NCBI GenBank assembly: GCA_045546915.1
Contig: JAZQDU010000018.1
Coordinates: 87,029 to 151,028, forward strand
DNA from: UMGS172 sp045546915
GTDB taxonomy: Bacteria; Bacillota; Clostridia; Oscillospirales; Acutalibacteraceae
DNA: 64,000 nt
Direction: 5' to 3'
Shown: piece by piece, positions 49,270 to 58,391 of the stretch
Numbering within the stretch: position 1 is the first letter of the stretch
Layout of the letters: every line of letters starts with the position of its first letter
Notes under the pieces: model-generated
Told to the model about the DNA's origin: nothing
What the model saw: only the letters and a program-made list of their open reading frames with translations
Database searches by the model: none
Made by a program: the position numbers and the translations under genes

Positions 49270-50488
49270 ATTGACGTGATTCTGCCAATCTTTCGGCTGT
49301 ATCTAACATATTCTCTGCGAAGATGGCGTAGCCTTTGGCGCAATCGTTCACAAAAACATGGGTTACGGCGCCGATTAATTTTCCGTTTTGGATTATCGGG
49401 CTGCCACTCATTCCCTGCACTATTCCGCCGGTCTTTTCTAACAAATTTTTGTCGGTTATTTTAATTACCATGTTTTTAATTTTACTTTGGTCATTATGAT
49501 AAATTTTCTCAATTACACATTCGTACGCTTTAGGTCCTTCAGAGTCTATCGTTGTAATCACTGTTGCGTTTCCTGTTACAATTTCTTGTTTCATTGCCAC
49601 AGAATATACCGTTCCATCACTGATACTATCACAGTTACATCCGTAGACTCCCGTGATTTCATTTGCTGAAAAGTCAGAAAACGCACCGCCTGAAAATACA
49701 CCCTGAAGTTCACCCGTAACGTTCTGAGATGATTTTTTGATACCAACTATATCCGCCTTCAAAAACTCACCGTTTAAAAGTGGTAACAACTCACCGGTAT
49801 CAGCGTCGCATATTCCGTGTCCTAATCCAGCAGTTACTTTTAGCGAAGGGCTATAAAACGTTAACGTTCCAATACCTGCCGAACTGTCTCTTATCCAAAG
49901 CCCTGTTTTATACCGTTTTTCGCTTTTAGACATTATTGGCATGACCTGAGTTTTAAAAATTTCTTTTCCGCGTTTTACCTCAAGATTTAACTGTTTTCCA
50001 CCGCATGACGCAATAATACTTTGCACCTCGGTATTACCTTGCACAACAGTATCGTTTATTTTTAATATTGAGTCACCAACCCTAAGCCCTGCCTCTGCAG
50101 CAGGATTTTTGTCACCGCTTGTTGTATCTACGTCACAAAAACCAACAATTAATACTCCTTCGGTATGGATTTTAATACCAAAAGGTGTTCCGAGTACCAA
50201 AACATCGCTTTCGTCTGCCAATGATACATGAATATTTTTTATCGGAACAACACCCAAAAGTTTTACGCTTGTTTTATACGAGCCTACCGTCTCGACACCC
50301 GTTTTTTGCACACTTATGGCACCGTCACCGTCGCAGGATAACAACGGATTATCGGAAAAAATCAGTTTTTCGCCCGATACAATACAATAAGTATCACTAA
50401 GCGTATAATTAAAATACGCAATAGTGCCAAAAAGACAGGTGCAAAGCGCAAAACAAAATGCAAATAAAACTTTTATTGTATTTTTCAT
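49268..50488 (-). CDS. spoIVB: SpoIVB, sporulation serine peptidase (S55)
   Basis: Forespore protease secreted into the intermembrane space, where it signals pro-SigK processing in the mother cell. 406 residues: N-terminal membrane anchor (about 5-27), a PDZ domain (GLRVGDSILKINDTVVQG region), and the S55 domain with catalytic His in GLGHGICDADTGE and catalytic Ser in QGMSGSPIIQNGKLIGAVTHV. ATG after ATGGGAG. In many spore-formers it is next to spo0A; here it sits near sigG, its known activator class, with no spo0A. Confidence 0.95.
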   Translation of the reverse strand: MKNTIKVLFAFCFALCTCLFGTIAYFNYTLSDTYCIVSGEKLIFSDNPLLSCDGDGAISVQKTGVETVGSYKTSVKLLGVVPIKNIHVSLADESDVLVLGTPFGIKIHTEGVLIVGFCDVDTTSGDKNPAAEAGLRVGDSILKINDTVVQGNTEVQSIIASCGGKQLNLEVKRGKEIFKTQVMPIMSKSEKRYKTGLWIRDSSAGIGTLTFYSPSLKVTAGLGHGICDADTGELLPLLNGEFLKADIVGIKKSSQNVTGELQGVFSGGAFSDFSANEITGVYGCNCDSISDGTVYSVAMKQEIVTGNATVITTIDSEGPKAYECVIEKIYHNDQSKIKNMVIKITDKNLLEKTGGIVQGMSGSPIIQNGKLIGAVTHVFVNDCAKGYAIFAENMLDTAERLAESRQ

Positions 50489-50657
50489 TTTTAAACTCCC
50501 ATTTTAATTTGCAAAACTATTGCTTTGCTAAGCGTAATTTTCCACAAAATTTAAATTTAACACCCGAGAAAAAATGCTTAACCTTGAATTTTAGTGCAAT
50601 TAAAATGCCAATCCCTTGATTTAATATTTCGTTAACTAAAATTTGATGAAATTAGAC

Positions 50658-50954
50658 TTATTTAACAGCGAAAATTTCACTTAAAAATGAACTTCGACGA
50701 CGCTTGACTTGACCTACACCTTCGAAATTAACCAAAATTGAATCTTCGCCCATTACCTCTATACTTTCCCAAGGTATTCTAAAATCATTGTCTCTGCCTA
50801 AAAGTCCAAAAAAATGACGCCGACCGTATATAACGACCGAAATCAACCTTCCTGTTTCGGTGTCCATTTCAACATCGTTAACAAATCCCAAAATTGCGCC
50901 GTCTTTTATGCATACAACCTGTTTTTCTCGCATATCGGCTAATCTGCAAAACAT
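50658..50954 (-). CDS. YlmC/YmxH-family PRC-barrel sporulation protein
   Basis: A 98-residue PRC-barrel protein: FCRLADMREKQVVCIKDGAILGFVNDVEMD and YGRRHFFGLLGRDNDFRIPWESIEVMGEDSILV are the YlmC/YmxH pattern. The family is common in spore-formers, with some members SigG or SigE dependent; function unknown. The longer frame from 50963 uses a GTG within the ribosome binding site; GAGGTGA favours the ATG at 50954. Lies 47 bases after sigG on the same strand. Confidence 0.9.
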   Translation of the reverse strand: MFCRLADMREKQVVCIKDGAILGFVNDVEMDTETGRLISVVIYGRRHFFGLLGRDNDFRIPWESIEVMGEDSILVNFEGVGQVKRRRSSFLSEIFAVK

Positions 50955-51001
50955 AAAATTCACCTCAATTTATGATATGAAAAAAACAGGTTGTCACATT
51001 A

Positions 51002-51766
51002 TTAATTTTTAATTTTATCCAAAACACCTTTCTCAATTCTCGAAACCTGTGCTTGAGAAATGCCTATTTCGTTAGAAACCTCCATTTGTGTCATACCGTG
51101 AATAAACCTAAGATTCAAAATCTTTTTTTCGCGGTCCGATAGAGATGAAACTGTATCACGAAATGATATTTCATCAATCCAATCGTTAGCGTTATTACCA
51201 TCTCCAAGTTGGTCGATAACATACACACTGTCGCCGCTGTCAGAATAAACCGATTCAAATAACGACACAGGCTCAACAACACTTTCAAGTGCTATAACAA
51301 CATCGCCAACCGGAATTTGAAGCGCATTGGCAATTTCCTCTACAGTTGGTTCCTTTTGATGCTCTGCCAAATATGCTTCCTTTACCTGCATTGCTTTATA
51401 GGCAGTATCTTTTATAGACCTACTTACTCTTACGCTGTTATTATCCCTTAAATATCGTCTAATTTCGCCTATAATCATCGGAACGGCATAGGTTGAGAAA
51501 CGAACGCCATGCGACGCATCAAAGTTATCTATAGCCTTTATAAGCCCTATACAGCCAATTTGAAATAAGTCATCCATATTTTCTTTTCTGTTTGTAAACC
51601 GTTGAATTACGCTGAGAACCAGTCGAAGATTACCTCTAATCAACTCTTCTCTCGCTTTGTTGTCCCCGCTTTGCGACCTTTTTAGTAATGCTTCTTTCTC
51701 GCTCTCTTTTAGGATAGGTAGTTTGTTAGTATTAACTCCGCAAATTTCCACCTTGCTGTATTGCAA
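51002..51766 (-). CDS. sigG: RNA polymerase sporulation sigma factor SigG
   Basis: Late forespore sigma factor. About 254 residues with the diagnostic N-terminus KVEICGVNTNKLPIL, region 2 LFQIGCIGLIKAIDNFDASHGVRFSTYAVPMIIGEIRRYLRDN, and region 4 EKKILNLRFIHGMTQMEVSNEIGISQAQVSRIEKG. The ATG at 51775 lies right against GCGGAG; a TTG nine bases on, at 51766, has proper spacing and is the likelier start. In Bacillus sigG follows spoIIGA-sigE; those genes are absent here, and PRC-barrel and spoIVB genes follow instead. Confidence 0.95.
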   Translation of the reverse strand: MQYSKVEICGVNTNKLPILKESEKEALLKRSQSGDNKAREELIRGNLRLVLSVIQRFTNRKENMDDLFQIGCIGLIKAIDNFDASHGVRFSTYAVPMIIGEIRRYLRDNNSVRVSRSIKDTAYKAMQVKEAYLAEHQKEPTVEEIANALQIPVGDVVIALESVVEPVSLFESVYSDSGDSVYVIDQLGDGNNANDWIDEISFRDTVSSLSDREKKILNLRFIHGMTQMEVSNEIGISQAQVSRIEKGVLDKIKN

Positions 51767-51876
51767 AAAAATCATCTCCGCTAATTGATAATAAAATTAT
51801 TACCCTTAGCGTAAAACAAAATACTGTAAAACAAATAAAATAAAATATATTTTTACAGGTGAATAATTTAAAAAAA

Positions 51877-51922
51877 CGTTGGCACTAAATATTTCACACT
51901 AAATATTAGCACCAACGTCTTT
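51877..51922 (-). terminator. Long terminator of the htrA-like gene
   Basis: On the minus strand CGTTGGTGCT pairs with AGTGCCAACG (including G-U pairs) and AATATTT with AAATATT inside, ending in TTTTTTT. The loop side contains the repeated 11-mer CACTAAATATT. Confidence 0.85.
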
Positions 51923-51923
51923 T

Positions 51924-53186
51924 TTATTTTCTTGTTATTTCGGTTGTATAACTCGAATTACCTTCATCAGGTATCAGCACCCCGTAAATTTTCTCACTTC
52001 TGCCGTTAGAAGTATGAAACACAGTAATTGACATACTATCGTCAGGTTTTGTAGAGTCAATGATATCGAGTGCAATATCCGAGCGAGTGATAGCAATATC
52101 ATTAATATGAGTAATAATATCACCCGTTTTAAGGTTTTTACCGTAAAAATCACTGTCAGTAGATACCGACTGAATAAGTAATCCTGTCGGTAAGTTTTGA
52201 ATTTTTGAAGTTACAGTATCAATTTCCGTATATGTGATTCCAAGTTTGCCTCGGCCTTCTACATATCCGTTTATAATTAGTGAATCAACCACATTTACAA
52301 CGGTTGTTGATGGAATAGCATATCCAACGCTGTCGTACTGACTTCCGACAAGTTTAACCGACGTAATGCCGATAACCTGCGAATACATATTTACCAATGC
52401 ACCGCCCGAATTACCGGGGTTAATAGGCGTATCGGTCTGAATCATTTTAACAGAATACGAACTCGAACCGGTAACACGTGTACCCTTAGCCGATACAGTA
52501 CCGCTTGTAAATATAGGTTCTACGCCTGCACCCGAAGGATAACCCATTGCAACAACCGACTCGCCAGTTAAAACTTCATTATAATTACCAAAAACTGCAG
52601 GTTTTAAATCATTAGCGTCAATTTTAAGCACTGCAAGGTCACTTCGGGTATCACCGGCAATAAATGTGGCGTCGTACTCGGTGCCGTCGGCAAATCTTAC
52701 AAGAAACTGTGGCGAGGATACCGAGGAATATATATGGTCATTTGTGATTATATATCCGTCTTTTGTATAAACAACACCGCTTGCAGTCGAAGCGATACCC
52801 TTTGAATTATACACAATTATATTTACAATCGACATGGAAAGATTGTTATAAACTGTAGTATTATCTGCCAAGTTACTGTCGTTTTTATTTTGCAATGAAG
52901 TAGTTAAATCATCGTACTCAGGTGTCATATCCGATTTACTGATACCAAAAATATATCCCACAGCAACCGCGGCAACCAACATAACAGTAACTGCCAACAT
53001 AGCAAAGAAAACCTTTATACCCAATGACGGACCGTTTTCTTTTTCAGGTTTTATTGCGTTAAATGTTACTGTCGGCTCTTGAACCAAAGAAGGCTCTGCT
53101 TCAGTATTATTTCCCTCTAACTCAAAACTGTTATCGGTATTTTCATTTATTCCTTCGTTTTCGTTTACATTATTATCAAAATCCAT
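51924..53186 (-). CDS. HtrA-like trypsin-family serine protease with PDZ domain
   Basis: A 420-residue membrane-anchored quality-control protease of the HtrA/DegP type. An acidic cytoplasmic N-terminus (1-50), one helix (about 55-78), then the protease domain with His in ITNDHIYSSV, Asp in TRSDLAVLKID and Ser in NPGNSGGALVNM, and a C-terminal PDZ domain (GKLGITYTEID; LKTGDIITHINDIAITR). It is the third gene of a response regulator-kinase-protease set, the arrangement known for CssRS-HtrA envelope stress systems, though operon control is inferred. Confidence 0.93.
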   Translation of the reverse strand: MDFDNNVNENEGINENTDNSFELEGNNTEAEPSLVQEPTVTFNAIKPEKENGPSLGIKVFFAMLAVTVMLVAAVAVGYIFGISKSDMTPEYDDLTTSLQNKNDSNLADNTTVYNNLSMSIVNIIVYNSKGIASTASGVVYTKDGYIITNDHIYSSVSSPQFLVRFADGTEYDATFIAGDTRSDLAVLKIDANDLKPAVFGNYNEVLTGESVVAMGYPSGAGVEPIFTSGTVSAKGTRVTGSSSYSVKMIQTDTPINPGNSGGALVNMYSQVIGITSVKLVGSQYDSVGYAIPSTTVVNVVDSLIINGYVEGRGKLGITYTEIDTVTSKIQNLPTGLLIQSVSTDSDFYGKNLKTGDIITHINDIAITRSDIALDIIDSTKPDDSMSITVFHTSNGRSEKIYGVLIPDEGNSSYTTEITRK

Positions 53187-53198
53187 ATTTTAATCCTC

Positions 53199-54638
53199 TC
53201 ATTTGGTTTGTGGTATAACTATCTCAAATTCTGTATATTCATCAGGTTTGCTTGTAACGGTAACGTTACCCTTATGAATATCGACAATAGTTTTCACAAT
53301 ATAAAGACCAAGGCCTGTTCCGTCTTTATTTTTTGAACGTGATTTATCAGTCTTATAAAAGCGGTCAAAAATAAACTGCATATCATTTGGGTCAATTCCT
53401 TTACCGCTGTTACGTATTTTTATGCTTACAGCATTTATTTCTTGCTTTAAATTTACAAAAAACTCAATATACCCATTATCAGGTGTAAATTTAATAGCAT
53501 TATCGGTAAGATTATAAATTGCCTGATACATTAAATCCGGGTCAGCAAACAATTTCACATCAGCACCGTTTTGAAGCCCTCTGATGTCTATATTTTTAGC
53601 CTCAATTCGCTGTTCATGAGTGCTTAACACCTGAAATATCAAATTCACAGGCGAAAATTCTTTAGGACTGGCTTTCATTTCACCCGATTCTAACTTTGCA
53701 AGGTCAAGCATTGTACGAACAAGACGAGACAGCCTTTCGGTTTCTGAAGAAACAATCTTTAAATAATGCTCGTGTTTTTCAGGCGGTATAGTGCCGTCAA
53801 GAATACCGTCAATAAAACCACCGATGGTAGTCATTGGAGTCCTCAGTTCATGCGAAATATTAGCAATAAAACTACGTCGCATATTTTCAAGTTGCGCTAA
53901 TGAATTAGACATTGTATTAAATGCTTGGGCAAGTTCAGATATTTCGTCATTTCCAAAAACAGGTATACGGTTAGAAAAATCACCCTTAGACATATGAACT
54001 GCCGCTTTTGACATAAGTTTTACCGGTTTTGTAATCTTCCTAATCACAAAATATATATAAATGAAGGTTAAAACGATTGGAACAACTGCACACCATACAG
54101 TAACCCTTGAAAGTTTTGTCCACATTTCTTTAAGTTGAGACGCCGGAGACGATATAAAAACATAACCTGCGATAGTGTTATCAGAATTATAAAAAGGAGT
54201 AACAGCTGTATAATATATGTTATTTAACCTCTCGCCTAAGTGACCTACCTCAAAATAACTACCCTGTTGCTCAGCAGCGGTTGTAAATTTAGTATCAACA
54301 ACGCCTTTTGAATGGTCACAGGAATCTAACTCTCGGTACTCTTCGCAACTGCAAAGAAAAACATGACCTTCAGTATCGCAAACATAAACATCGCCTAAGA
54401 CCGTGTTTGACACAACCCTAACAACACCGTTAAGGCTAATATAAAAGCCTTCGGTGTTTATGGTTTGAGCCGATAAAATATTAGAAATTGTACGGCAATT
54501 ATTGGTTAGCGACTCTTTCTTTTCATTTACAAGATAACTGCTGACCGAAACACTAAGCAGCAACAACACCAGCATTATACCTATAAAAATCGAAATCGCT
54601 ACCGTGAAAAATATTTTTTGAAATAAGCGGTTATTCAT
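53199..54638 (-). CDS. Sensor histidine kinase
   Basis: A 479-residue membrane kinase. Two transmembrane helices (about 12-33 and 178-198) enclose an extracellular sensor domain with several cysteines (CDTEGHVFLCSCEEYRELDSCDH). Then HAMP (KLMSKAAVHMSKGDFSNRIP), the phospho-acceptor ISHELRTPMTTIGG, N-box NLTDNAIKFTPD, and GTGLGLYIVKTIV. Pairs with the response regulator four bases upstream. The cysteine-rich loop could sense redox or metal, which is speculative. Confidence 0.94.
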   Translation of the reverse strand: MNNRLFQKIFFTVAISIFIGIMLVLLLLSVSVSSYLVNEKKESLTNNCRTISNILSAQTINTEGFYISLNGVVRVVSNTVLGDVYVCDTEGHVFLCSCEEYRELDSCDHSKGVVDTKFTTAAEQQGSYFEVGHLGERLNNIYYTAVTPFYNSDNTIAGYVFISSPASQLKEMWTKLSRVTVWCAVVPIVLTFIYIYFVIRKITKPVKLMSKAAVHMSKGDFSNRIPVFGNDEISELAQAFNTMSNSLAQLENMRRSFIANISHELRTPMTTIGGFIDGILDGTIPPEKHEHYLKIVSSETERLSRLVRTMLDLAKLESGEMKASPKEFSPVNLIFQVLSTHEQRIEAKNIDIRGLQNGADVKLFADPDLMYQAIYNLTDNAIKFTPDNGYIEFFVNLKQEINAVSIKIRNSGKGIDPNDMQFIFDRFYKTDKSRSKNKDGTGLGLYIVKTIVDIHKGNVTVTSKPDEYTEFEIVIPQTK

Positions 54639-54641
54639 ATT

Positions 54642-55331
54642 TTACGCTTGTTTTACCTCAAATTTGTAGCCAACGCTCCAAACAGTTTTAATATTCCATT
54701 TTTGAGACACGCCTTCCAATTTTTCGCGAAGGCGTTTTACATGAACATCAACCGTTCTCGAATCACCATAGTACTCAAAGCCCCAAACTTCATCCAGCAA
54801 CTGGTCACGCGAATAAACGCGATTGGGATTAGACGCAAGATGATAAATAAGTTCAAGTTCCTTAGGCGGAGTATCAATCTGTTTACCGTCAACTATCAAC
54901 TCATAGTTTGTAAGATTTATAATAAGCTTATCATATTTTACAATTTTTTCAGCGTTTTCATCTGTGTTTGAACGCCTTAAAACTGCACGAACACGAGCAA
55001 CTAACTCCTTAGTGTCAAAAGGTTTTGTAACATAATCGTCTGCGCCCAAATCAAGCCCTAATATTTTATCAAAAGTTTCACCTTTTGCGGTCAGCATAAT
55101 TATTGGCACGTCACTCGATTTCCTGATTGTCCTGCAAACCTGCCACCCGTCAAGTTTAGGAAGCATTATATCAAGCAATATTAAGTCGGGTTCATCAATA
55201 TTAAATTTAACAATTGCTGATTCTCCGTCATTGGCAATTATGGTATCAAAACCATCTTTTTCAAGATATAGTTTTAACAATTCGCAAATGTTCGCATCAT
55301 CATCAACAATAAGCACTTTTTTGTTTGCCAT
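54642..55331 (-). CDS. OmpR/PhoB-family response regulator
   Basis: A 229-residue two-component regulator: receiver domain with acidic pocket DDDAN, phospho-Asp in LILLDIMLPKLDGW, Thr in IIMLTAKGE and Lys in VTKPFDTKELVARV, followed by a winged-helix DNA-binding domain ending in RTVDVHVKRLREKLE and VWSVGYKFE. Upstream of the cognate kinase and the HtrA gene. Start follows AAAGGGACGAATAAT. Confidence 0.96.
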   Translation of the reverse strand: MANKKVLIVDDDANICELLKLYLEKDGFDTIIANDGESAIVKFNIDEPDLILLDIMLPKLDGWQVCRTIRKSSDVPIIMLTAKGETFDKILGLDLGADDYVTKPFDTKELVARVRAVLRRSNTDENAEKIVKYDKLIINLTNYELIVDGKQIDTPPKELELIYHLASNPNRVYSRDQLLDEVWGFEYYGDSRTVDVHVKRLREKLEGVSQKWNIKTVWSVGYKFEVKQA

Positions 55332-55444
55332 ATTATTCGTCCCTTTCTATTATTTCACTTAAATTTTAAATCAAATCAATGCAAAGAATATGAATAAAAT
55401 ATTAATTTATATGCATAGTATTATGAAATAAAGAAAATTTTACA

Positions 55445-55492
55445 CAAAAAAAGAAGAAAGCCGTCTCGGTTCACCGAAACGGCTTTAAAGAA
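55445..55492 (-). terminator. Terminator of the zinc-ribbon protein gene
   Basis: AAAGCCGTTTCGGT pairs with ACCGAGACGGCTTT (one mismatch), followed on the minus strand by CTTCTTTTTTTG. Confidence 0.85.
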
Positions 55493-55503
55493 ACCGACTT
55501 AAA

Positions 55504-55782
55504 TTAAGCCTGCTCTTTCATTTGTGCGAAACACTCGCTGCAGTAAACAGGACGGTCATCGCGCGGTACGAAAGGAACCATTGCAGGCTTGCCACAGTTG
55601 GCGCATACAGCCTCGTGCATTTCCTTCGGAGCTCTTCCGGCATTTTTGCGTGCGTCACGACATTTCTTGCAACGCTGAGGCTCATTTACAAAGCCTTTAG
55701 ACTCGTAGAATTCCTGCTCACCGGCAGTGAACACAAAGTCTTCTCCGCAATCTTTGCACTTAAGGGTCTTGTCTTCGAACAT
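55504..55782 (-). CDS. Small zinc-ribbon protein with four CxxC motifs
   Basis: A 92-residue protein built of two zinc ribbons: KCKDCGEDF with RCKKCRD in the first half, and VCANCGKPAMVPF with YCSECF in the second. The first half matches a probable zinc-ribbon family common in Clostridia; function unknown, perhaps nucleic-acid binding. The ATG at 55782 follows GAGAGGTAAAAAAC; a longer frame at 55800 lacks spacing. Follows the degraded tRNA and the sigma factor gene on the same strand. Confidence 0.85.
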   Translation of the reverse strand: MFEDKTLKCKDCGEDFVFTAGEQEFYESKGFVNEPQRCKKCRDARKNAGRAPKEMHEAVCANCGKPAMVPFVPRDDRPVYCSECFAQMKEQA

Positions 55783-55814
55783 GTTTTTTACCTCTCTCAA
55801 TTGAGTATTTTATT

Positions 55815-55880
55815 AGCCCTGGACGGAATCGCACCGACATCTTTGAAATCCAACGCTCTGCTTAATTAAGCTACCGGGCA
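55815..55880 (-). tRNA. Degraded tRNA or tRNA-like sequence, anticodon-loop reads UCA
   Basis: 66 bases on the minus strand resemble a tRNA: acceptor TGCCCGG with CAGGGCT (five of seven pairs), D arm GCTT/GAGC, an anticodon-like loop TTTCAAA, and a T arm GTCGG-TGCGATT-CCGTC (T-T mismatch). The 3 prime half of the anticodon stem and the variable loop appear to be missing, so a functional cloverleaf is unlikely. No encoded CCA. Confidence 0.35.
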
Positions 55881-55886
55881 TATAAT

Positions 55887-56420
55887 CTATTTTAATTTTG
55901 CGCGAATACGCTGAACGGCATTTCTAACCGCCTTAATCTCTACACCGTTTTTCTCAGCAATTTCGGCGTGAGAAAAACCACGGAACAAACCAAAAAATAC
56001 CGAATACTCAAAATTAGACAATTTTAACTTAGCCTTGTCCAACAAATGGGTATATTCATCCTTGACGGCAACCGACTGCTCGGGGGTCAAAGAAGAATCG
56101 GGTACATCGTTATCAGTAATATCAACAAGCAACTGTGACGGAATACGTGATGCTTTTTGATTTTTACGCAAATAATCTATAATAGCGGCATCAATGCATC
56201 TGCGTGCAAAGGTAGAAAATGCCGAAAGTTGGCTATTATATTTTGAAATTGCAGAAAGCAGACCAATATTACCTTCCTGAATAAGGTCATCAATTTCACA
56301 AGCATCAGAAGAAAAAAGCAGAGCCCTTGATTTTACAAGCGGAGCATAATTAGACAAAACAGTAACAACGGTACCAATATTACCACCGGCACATTCTATT
56401 TTCTTCTCTAATGATGCCAC
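55887..56420 (-). CDS. Small sigma-70 family RNA polymerase sigma factor
   Basis: A sigma factor of about 177 residues with region 2 (DDLIQEGNIGLLSAISKYNSQLSAFSTFARRCIDAAIIDYLRKN) and region 4 (LSNFEYSVFFGLFRGFSHAEIAEKNGVEIKAVRNAVQRIRAKLK). It lacks region 3 and has a short linker, like SigH/Spo0H-related factors, but is too diverged to name. The GTG at 56420 has TAGGAGAAATAAA upstream and is preferred to the longer TTG frame. Target genes unknown; the surrounding sporulation genes make a developmental role possible. Confidence 0.88.
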   Translation of the reverse strand: MASLEKKIECAGGNIGTVVTVLSNYAPLVKSRALLFSSDACEIDDLIQEGNIGLLSAISKYNSQLSAFSTFARRCIDAAIIDYLRKNQKASRIPSQLLVDITDNDVPDSSLTPEQSVAVKDEYTHLLDKAKLKLSNFEYSVFFGLFRGFSHAEIAEKNGVEIKAVRNAVQRIRAKLK

Positions 56421-56636
56421 TTTATTTCTCCTAATGCATAAAAGCACATATTTTTATAAATTTTACACCATTTTTTAATATTTGTCAAGAAATTTTAGCA
56501 TATTTAACTAAGTTTGTTAATAATTTTAACTTTTTATGTATTACATTACAATTTTTATATTTAATTATTGACAATCACGCATTTTAGTACTAAATTATAA
56601 TAAGTGTATTTTGTTTTTATGAAAGGATGTTTCTTT

Positions 56637-58352
56637 GTGGATATAGCAAATCTCTATCAACAATGGAAAGAAAAAGCAACACTTGACCCTGATTTAATTC
56701 CCGAACTTATAAGTGTTGAAAATGATAACGATGCCATCAACGATATGTTTTATCGCGAACTTGAGTTTGGCACCGCAGGTCTTAGGGGCGTAATCGGTGC
56801 CGGTACCAACCGCATGAACGTATATACCGTAGGACGTGCATCACAAGGAATTGCGGACTATGTAAACAGTGTTAACACTAACGGAAGTATTGCTATTGCA
56901 TATGACAGTCGCATTAAATCGCAACTCTTTGCCGAAACTGCTGCTCGTGTCTTTGCTGCAAACGGCATTAAGGCTTATTTATACGATGAACTTATGCCTA
57001 CCCCTATGTTGTCTTTTGCTGTAAGATACCTTAAATGCGATGCCGGCGTTGTTATCACCGCAAGCCACAATCCTGCTAAATACAACGGCTACAAGGCTTA
57101 TGGTCCTGACGGTTGCCAACTTAATATTGAAGCCAGTAATTATGTTTTTTCATATATCGAAAAGACCGACTTTTTTGAAGGCATAAAACTTATTGATTTT
57201 GAAGACGGACTTAAAAACGGTAAAATTGAATATATTAAGCAAGATGTAATTGATGCTTTTCTTGATAACTCTGAAAGCCAGTCCTTAATTCCTGATATTT
57301 TTGAAGGCAGTGATTTCTCGGTTATTTACACTCCTCTTCACGGCACAGGTAACAAACCTGTTCGCGAAATACTCAAAAGACGCGGTGTTAAAAATGTTAC
57401 CATCGTAACCGAGCAGGAATTACCCGACGGCAATTTTCCAACTGCACCCTACCCTAATCCTGAACTTTCTCAGCCATTTGAATGTGCACTTAAACTCGCT
57501 GAAAAAATTAAACCTGACATTTTGTTAGCAACCGACCCCGATGCCGACCGAGTTGGCATTGCGGTATGCCACAAAGGAAAATATGAACTTATGTCGGGAA
57601 ATCAGGTTGGTGCTTTGCTCTCAAATTACGTTCTTTCTGTACGTTCTGAGCTTGGTACACTTCCTAAAAATCCTATTCTTGTTAAAACAATTGTTTCAAC
57701 TGAACTTTGTCAGAAAATCGCTGATAAATACGGTTGCCAACTCGTTAACGTATTAACCGGATTTAAGTTCATTGGCGAACAGATTTTAGGATTAGAGCAA
57801 AAAGGCGAAGAAAACCGTTTTGTTTTTGGATTTGAAGAAAGTTACGGATATCTTTCGGGTACCTTTGTACGTGATAAAGATGCCGTTACCGCTTCAATGC
57901 TTATATGTGAAATGGCTTGCTATTATAGAAAAAAGGGCATGAATTTGTTTGAAGCGCTCGAATCGATTGAAAATGAACTTGGATTTTATACCAACAAACA
58001 ATCGAGTTACACCTTTGAGGGTCAAAAAGGCATGCTTATAATGGCTGACATTATGAAAAATCTAAGAGTTAACCCGCCAAAACAAATCGCAGGATTTACT
58101 GTTTGCAATATATTCGATTACGGCGAACAGGTTGCAAAAAACCTTGTTGACGGTACAAATACTAAAATCGACCTTCCCTCTTCAAACGTAATTGAATTTA
58201 AACTTGACAACGGATGTTCGTTTATTGTTCGCCCCTCAGGTACCGAACCTAAAATTAAAATTTATCTTTCGACCGTCGGAAGCACTAAGGAAGAATCAAT
58301 TGAAATATGTAACACTCTTAAAGTTTACGGCGATGAAATGATGAAAATCTAA
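56637..58352 (+). CDS. Phosphoglucomutase/phosphomannomutase (PgcA type)
   Basis: Interconverts glucose 6- and 1-phosphate (or mannose phosphates) for wall and storage polysaccharides. About 571 residues: ELEFGTAGLRGVIGAGTNRMN near the N-terminus, active-site Ser in VVITASHNPAKYNGYK, metal loop ATDPDADRVGIA, sugar loop FGFEESYGYLSG, and phosphate loop VRPSGTEPKIKIY. The GTG at 56637 preceded by AAAGGATG is preferred to the frame starting at 56604. Monocistronic with a strong terminator. Confidence 0.95.
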   Translation: MDIANLYQQWKEKATLDPDLIPELISVENDNDAINDMFYRELEFGTAGLRGVIGAGTNRMNVYTVGRASQGIADYVNSVNTNGSIAIAYDSRIKSQLFAETAARVFAANGIKAYLYDELMPTPMLSFAVRYLKCDAGVVITASHNPAKYNGYKAYGPDGCQLNIEASNYVFSYIEKTDFFEGIKLIDFEDGLKNGKIEYIKQDVIDAFLDNSESQSLIPDIFEGSDFSVIYTPLHGTGNKPVREILKRRGVKNVTIVTEQELPDGNFPTAPYPNPELSQPFECALKLAEKIKPDILLATDPDADRVGIAVCHKGKYELMSGNQVGALLSNYVLSVRSELGTLPKNPILVKTIVSTELCQKIADKYGCQLVNVLTGFKFIGEQILGLEQKGEENRFVFGFEESYGYLSGTFVRDKDAVTASMLICEMACYYRKKGMNLFEALESIENELGFYTNKQSSYTFEGQKGMLIMADIMKNLRVNPPKQIAGFTVCNIFDYGEQVAKNLVDGTNTKIDLPSSNVIEFKLDNGCSFIVRPSGTEPKIKIYLSTVGSTKEESIEICNTLKVYGDEMMKI

Positions 58353-58390
58353 AAATGCCCCATCAACCGTTGGTTGATGGGGCATTTTTG
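58353..58390. terminator. Bidirectional terminator, phosphoglucomutase and rubrerythrin
   Basis: AATGCCCCATCAACC/GGTTGATGGGGCATT perfect 15-bp stem with a three-base loop and T-runs on both sides. Confidence 0.95.
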
Positions 58391-58391
58391 A

